DNA from: Lachnospiraceae bacterium
Lineage (GTDB): Bacteria; Bacillota; Clostridia; Lachnospirales; Lachnospiraceae
Length of the DNA: 64,000 nt
NCBI GenBank assembly: GCA_017548765.1
Contig: JAFYZH010000092.1
Coordinates: forward strand, 26,891 to 90,890
Reading direction: 5' to 3'
Part shown: piece after piece, positions 58,955 through 64,000 of the stretch
Layout of the letters: every line of letters starts with the position of its first letter
Numbering within the stretch: the first letter of the stretch is position 1
Translations under genes and position numbers: made by a program
Notes under the pieces: generated by a model
Told to the model about the DNA's origin: nothing
Databases searched by the model: none
Seen by the model: only the letters and a program-made list of their open reading frames with translations

Positions 58955-60762
58955 TCCTCATCCAGTTTCAATACCGACATAAATGCTTTCTGCGGCACTT
59001 CAACGTTGCCGATCTGGCGCATGCGCTTCTTTCCTTCTTTCTGCTTCTCGAGCAGCTTTCTCTTACGGGAGATATCACCGCCGTAGCACTTCGCAAGCAC
59101 ATCCTTACGCATCGCTTTTACAGTCTCACGGGCAATGATCTTATTACCCACGGCTGCCTGGATCGGGATCTCGAACAGATGTCGGGGGATCTCATCTTTC
59201 AGTTTTTCACACATCTTACGGCCGCGCTCGTACGCATTGTCCGCATGGACGATGAACGACAGGGCGTCGACTTCTTCGTGGTTGATCAGGATATCGAGCT
59301 TCACGAGTTTCGACTCAACGTAACCCTTCAGCTCATAGTCAAACGACGCATAGCCTTTGGAACGGGACTTCAGCGCATCAAAGAAATCGTAGATGATCTC
59401 GTTGAGCGGAAGCTCGTATTTCAAAAGCGCACGTGTCGTTTCGATGTATTCCATGCCGAGGTAGACACCGCGGCGGTTCTGGCACAGTTCCATGATCGGG
59501 CCGATGAACTCGGTCGTCACCATGATCTCCGCCGAAACGATCGGCTCCTCCATGGACAGGATCTCGGAAGGATCCGGGAGGTTCGAAGGATTCGTCAGTT
59601 CGATCTGCGTGCCATCGGTCTTATTGACGTGATATACAACGCCGGGCGCCGTCGTCACGAGATCCAGATTGTATTCGCGTTCCAACCGTTCCTGAATGAT
59701 CTCCAGATGAAGAAGGCCCAAAAAGCCACACCGGAAACCAAAGCCCAGGGCAATGGATGTCTCCGGCTCAAAGAACAGGGAGGCGTCGTTTAATTGCAGT
59801 TTTTCAAGCGCATCACGAAGGTCGCCGTACTTCGCTCCATCCGCGGGATACATACCGCAGTAGACCATCGAGTGCACTTTCTTATATCCCGGCAGCGGTT
59901 CCGGTGCCGGACGGTTCAGTTCGGTGATCGTGTCGCCGACCATCGTATCTTTTACATTCTTGATGCTGGCCGTGATGTAGCCTACCATACCGGCCGGAAG
60001 CTCGTCACATTCGATGAAACGACCTGCGCCGAAATAACCGACTTCCACGACATTGGCCGTAGCTCCCGTCGCCATCATCTTGATCGCCATGCCTTTACGC
60101 ACAGTACCCTCTTTGATACGGCAGAAAACGATGACACCTTTGTAAGAATCATAGATCGAGTCAAAGATCAATGCCTTCAGCGGCGCCTCGGGATCCCCCT
60201 TCGGTGCGGGGATCTTCGCGACCACCTGCTCCAGCACCTCTTCGATGTTGATGCCGTTCTTCGCGCTGATCAGCGGGGCGTCCTGCGCCTCCAGACCGAT
60301 CACATCCTCGATCTCGTGGATAACACGCTCGGGCTCGGCGCTCGGCAGGTCGATCTTATTGATGACCGGGAAGACGTCGAGATCATGATCCAGGGCCAGA
60401 TAGACATTGGCCAGAGTCTGTGCTTCGATACCCTGGGCCGCGTCAACGACCAGGATCGCGCCATCGCAAGCCGCCAGGCTGCGGGACACCTCGTAGTTAA
60501 AATCGACGTGTCCGGGCGTATCGATCAGATTAAAGATATACTCATTTCCGTCATTTGCCTTATAGATGATGCGGCAGGCCTGCGCTTTGATCGTGATGCC
60601 ACGCTCGCGCTCCAGATCCATGTTATCCAGGACCTGTGCCTGCATTTCACGCTGTGTAAGCAAGCCCGTCTTCTCGATGATACGGTCAGCTAACGTAGAC
60701 TTACCGTGATCGATATGGGCAATGATGCAAAAGTTGCGGATTAACTGTTGATTAATGGACAT
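58951..60762 (-). CDS. lepA: Elongation factor 4 (LepA)
   Basis: A ribosome-bound translational GTPase. It has 603 residues, the normal length. The G1 motif is [13 protein letters not shown] near residues 14-26, switch and G3 follow in [10 protein letters not shown] and [12 protein letters not shown], and G4 is [10 protein letters not shown] near 129-138. The C-terminal LepA domain ends in [23 protein letters not shown] (KRMRQIG, VPQKAFM). It lies between the LCP gene (21 bases) and hemW. Confidence 0.97.
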   Translation of the reverse strand: MSINQQLIRNFCIIAHIDHGKSTLADRIIEKTGLLTQREMQAQVLDNMDLERERGITIKAQACRIIYKANDGNEYIFNLIDTPGHVDFNYEVSRSLAACDGAILVVDAAQGIEAQTLANVYLALDHDLDVFPVINKIDLPSAEPERVIHEIEDVIGLEAQDAPLISAKNGINIEEVLEQVVAKIPAPKGDPEAPLKALIFDSIYDSYKGVIVFCRIKEGTVRKGMAIKMMATGATANVVEVGYFGAGRFIECDELPAGMVGYITASIKNVKDTMVGDTITELNRPAPEPLPGYKKVHSMVYCGMYPADGAKYGDLRDALEKLQLNDASLFFEPETSIALGFGFRCGFLGLLHLEIIQERLEREYNLDLVTTAPGVVYHVNKTDGTQIELTNPSNLPDPSEILSMEEPIVSAEIMVTTEFIGPIMELCQNRRGVYLGMEYIETTRALLKYELPLNEIIYDFFDALKSRSKGYASFDYELKGYVESKLVKLDILINHEEVDALSFIVHADNAYERGRKMCEKLKDEIPRHLFEIPIQAAVGNKIIARETVKAMRKDVLAKCYGGDISRKRKLLEKQKEGKKRMRQIGNVEVPQKAFMSVLKLDEE

Positions 60763-60783
60763 ATATACTCCGTTGTGATTTAT

Positions 60784-62328
<1,545 letters not shown>

Positions 62329-62407
62329 TTTTCAGACTCCCTTCGTGGCCGTACACACAATGGCCATGTTGTAAAAGTGTCATAGGTTCGCAAAGCAAAC
62401 CAGTGTA

Positions 62408-62436
62408 ATTATACTACAAGCACCCTGCAAGCGCAA
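62408..62436 (-). promoter_or_regulatory. Promoter of LCP-lepA-hemW
   Basis: On the minus strand, TTGCGC (62431-62436), 17 bases, TATAAT (62408-62413). The start at 62328 is about 80 bases downstream. Confidence 0.62.
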
Positions 62437-62442
62437 GTACCC

Positions 62443-62471
62443 TTGACTTTTTGCGTTTTTTATACTACATT
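62443..62471 (+). promoter_or_regulatory. Promoter of the MetH-activation-like gene
   Basis: TTGACT (62443-62448), 17 bases, TACATT (62466-62471). GGGGGAGG (62513-62520) lies just before the start at 62527. No SAM or cobalamin riboswitch fits in the leader of about 50 bases. Confidence 0.5.
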
Positions 62472-62526
62472 AAGTACAAATGAATGGCCTCTGTTTCGGC
62501 CTATATAACCTTGGGGGAGGTTTCCT

Positions 62527-63195
62527 ATGCAACTGCCTAAAACCGGGATGGTCCTGTACCACCGCGCCTCATCTTCTGACCTCGTGATCGACATGCCGCA
62601 GGCCTATCGATATATGCAGATCGGAAAATGCGGACCTGACGAAGATCTGAAAGCGCAGATCGACACTGCTCTGCAAGCAGAGCTTGAAGTCTGCAAGCCA
62701 AACGCGATCTACGCCTACTTTCCGATCTCGTTCGAAGAAGACAAAAATACATGCAAATGTAAGCATTTCATGATCGATGCCGGCTTCTCGAACATCTGCT
62801 CTGACACCCTGTACAAACACATCAAAGACTGTGACGGCATCTTCCTTTTTGCCGCGACCATCGGTGTCGGCTGTGACCGTCTGATACGGCGCGACCGCCT
62901 GAAGAGCCAGGTCCTCCCCATGATCCACCAGGGACTGGGGGCCATGCTGGTCGAAGTCTACTGTGATCTGCTGGAGCAGGATATCCAAAAGCAATTTGGC
63001 GGAGATGGCGTGACATTTTCCACCCGGTACAGTCCGGGATATGGCGACTTCTCACTCTCCCATCAGATCGACGTCTTCCGCTTCTTCGGAAAGGCCGCCC
63101 GCGATATCGGGCTCACACTTAACGATTCGCTGCTTATGCAGCCATCCAAATCCGTAACCGCCGTGATCGGCGTAAAAACATCGGACAGGGAGTAA
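62527..63195 (+). CDS. Vitamin B12-dependent methionine synthase activation-domain-like protein
   Basis: A 222-residue protein resembling the reactivation domain of MetH as a separate chain. The motif RYSPGYGDFSLSHQ near residues 161-174 and the C-terminal MQPSKSVTAVIGV are diagnostic of the fold that holds SAM and reactivates oxidised cobalamin. AATIGVGCDRLIRR near 109-122 fits too. The next gene, 4 bases on, is the homocysteine methyltransferase part of MetH. No flavodoxin or Fe-S partner is seen in the window. Confidence 0.88.
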   Translation: MQLPKTGMVLYHRASSSDLVIDMPQAYRYMQIGKCGPDEDLKAQIDTALQAELEVCKPNAIYAYFPISFEEDKNTCKCKHFMIDAGFSNICSDTLYKHIKDCDGIFLFAATIGVGCDRLIRRDRLKSQVLPMIHQGLGAMLVEVYCDLLEQDIQKQFGGDGVTFSTRYSPGYGDFSLSHQIDVFRFFGKAARDIGLTLNDSLLMQPSKSVTAVIGVKTSDRE

Positions 63196-63199
63196 ATAT

Positions 63200-64000
63200 A
63201 TGTCTCAAATCTCAATAACCGAACAACTGAAATCCGGTAAGATGCTCTATTTCGACGGAGGCACCGGATCCATCCTGCAGGAAAACGGTCTTCAGCCCGG
63301 CGAACTGCCCGAGCGCTGGAATCTTTCGCATGCGGATTTCATCCGCAGCCTGCACGAGAACTATTACAAGGCCGGCGCCAACATCGTTAAGACGAACACT
63401 TTCGGCTTAAACTGTCTGAAGTTCTCCGAGGATGAGCTCACACAGATCGTAAATGCCGCTTTGGACAATGCGAACGCTGCCCGCGAAAAGGTCGAGGCTT
63501 CCGGTCATGCATTTGCCGTAGCGCCCCACTATATCGCGCTCGACATCGGCCCGACCGGCAAACTCTTAAAGCCGCTCGGCGACTTGGCGTTTGAGGACGC
63601 GGTGGATGTATTCAAAAGCATCCTGAAGCCCGCTACTGCACATGGGGGCTTTGATCTCGTGCTGATCGAGACCATGAACGACGTTTATGAGGCGAAGGCA
63701 GCCATGCTCGCCGCTAAAGAAACGACGGACGTCCCGATCTTCATCACGACTGTATACGACGAAAGTGCAAAGCTTCTGACCGGTGCTGACCCGGAGACTT
63801 GTGTCGCCCTGTTCGAGGGACTGGGAGCCGCTGCTGTTGGCCTGAACTGTTCGCTCGGCCCGCGCCAGATGGCGCCTATCGTGCCGCGTCTGGTCGCTGC
63901 TGCGAGCATTCCTGTCATCGTTAACCCGAACGCCGGTCTGCCCCGCTCCGAAAACGGCAAGACCGTCTACGACGTAGATCCGGATGATTTCGCCGAGTGC
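63200..64000 (+). CDS. metH: Cobalamin-dependent methionine synthase, N-terminal part (cut by window edge)
   Basis: The ATG at 63200 opens a frame that runs to the right edge, 267 residues with no stop. MLYFDGGTGSILQENGL near residues 15-31, GANIVKTNTFGLN near 59-71, and VGLNCSLGP near 213-221 match the homocysteine S-methyltransferase domain of MetH. The Cys in NCS is the first zinc ligand; the later Cys pair and the folate and B12 domains lie beyond the window. MmuM or BhmT would be alternatives, but the activation-domain gene just before it favours MetH. Confidence 0.9.
   Translation, partial: MSQISITEQLKSGKMLYFDGGTGSILQENGLQPGELPERWNLSHADFIRSLHENYYKAGANIVKTNTFGLNCLKFSEDELTQIVNAALDNANAAREKVEASGHAFAVAPHYIALDIGPTGKLLKPLGDLAFEDAVDVFKSILKPATAHGGFDLVLIETMNDVYEAKAAMLAAKETTDVPIFITTVYDESAKLLTGADPETCVALFEGLGAAAVGLNCSLGPRQMAPIVPRLVAAASIPVIVNPNAGLPRSENGKTVYDVDPDDFAEC

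Noticed and set aside
59794-60693. A 299-codon plus-strand frame inside lepA
   Set aside because: Antisense shadow of a fully conserved lepA; low-information Arg/Asp/His-rich translation.
62329-62526. Possible SAM or cobalamin riboswitch before the MetH-activation gene
   Set aside because: The leader from the predicted promoter is about 50 bases, too short for these classes, and no B12 box was seen.

Overview
The window looks like chromosome of a low-to-mid GC Gram-positive anaerobe of the Clostridia (Bacillota). The supporting signs are two oxygen-sensitive class III ribonucleotide reductases with no aerobic reductase, a CotH-type kinase, UPF0291 and Asp23 proteins, a MoxR/DUF58/transglutaminase cluster, LCP cell-wall chemistry and sigma-A-like promoters with 17-bp spacers. 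There are no prophage genes, insertion sequences, CRISPR arrays or tRNA genes. The only RNA gene I see is tmRNA. The window is gene-dense and no gap without a gene exceeds about 300 bases; the longest are 49573-49843, 44348-44559, 62329-62526 and 25396-25593, and all carry promoters.

Layout. 1-9327 (minus): a run from two FAD oxidoreductases through proB, an unknown gene, a UPF0291 protein, 5-formyl-THF cyclo-ligase and miaB to mutS, which is cut by the window edge. 9404-18860 (minus): a tight 11-gene run (orf109, asp23, nusB, xseA, xseB, ispA, dxs, tlyA, nadK, argR, recN). This matches the nusB-recN block of Bacillus and Clostridium, but without the sporulation genes (spoIIIA, spoIVB, spo0A) that usually flank it. 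18965-25395 (minus): an unusual run of folA, a cytidylate-kinase-like gene, a cotH-like gene, a degenerate polysaccharide-deacetylase-like gene and a Dam-type methylase. Divergent from folA is a small ThyX-like gene.

24.9-35.4 kb is rich in DNA-precursor genes: folA, ThyX-like, an NrdD with a fused redox domain, and an nrdD-nrdG-dut operon. Paired NrdR-box-like sites precede both nrdD genes. hflX, a TPR lipoprotein and degV lie between them. 35.6-43.8 kb (minus): purL, then a membrane-lipid run (PAP2 phosphatase, flippase-like, pssA, psd) and a TPR protein.

43.9-64 kb: mscL with a zinc ribbon; an acyltransferase and a GH26-like glycosidase (plus); ssrA (tmRNA); a degenerate-GGDEF/EAL protein; moxR-DUF58-transglutaminase (plus); a membrane protein of unknown function; hslO and a methyltransferase; a small membrane protein; an LCP-lepA-hemW run (minus); and a MetH-activation-like gene followed by the start of a metH-like gene that runs off the right edge.

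No clear new defence or mobile system is present. The most unusual items are the ThyX-like protein with a degenerate signature beside folA, the folA-to-dam operon with a pseudo-deacetylase, the paired NrdR sites on two different class III reductases, and the loss of sporulation genes from both ends of the nusB-recN block.
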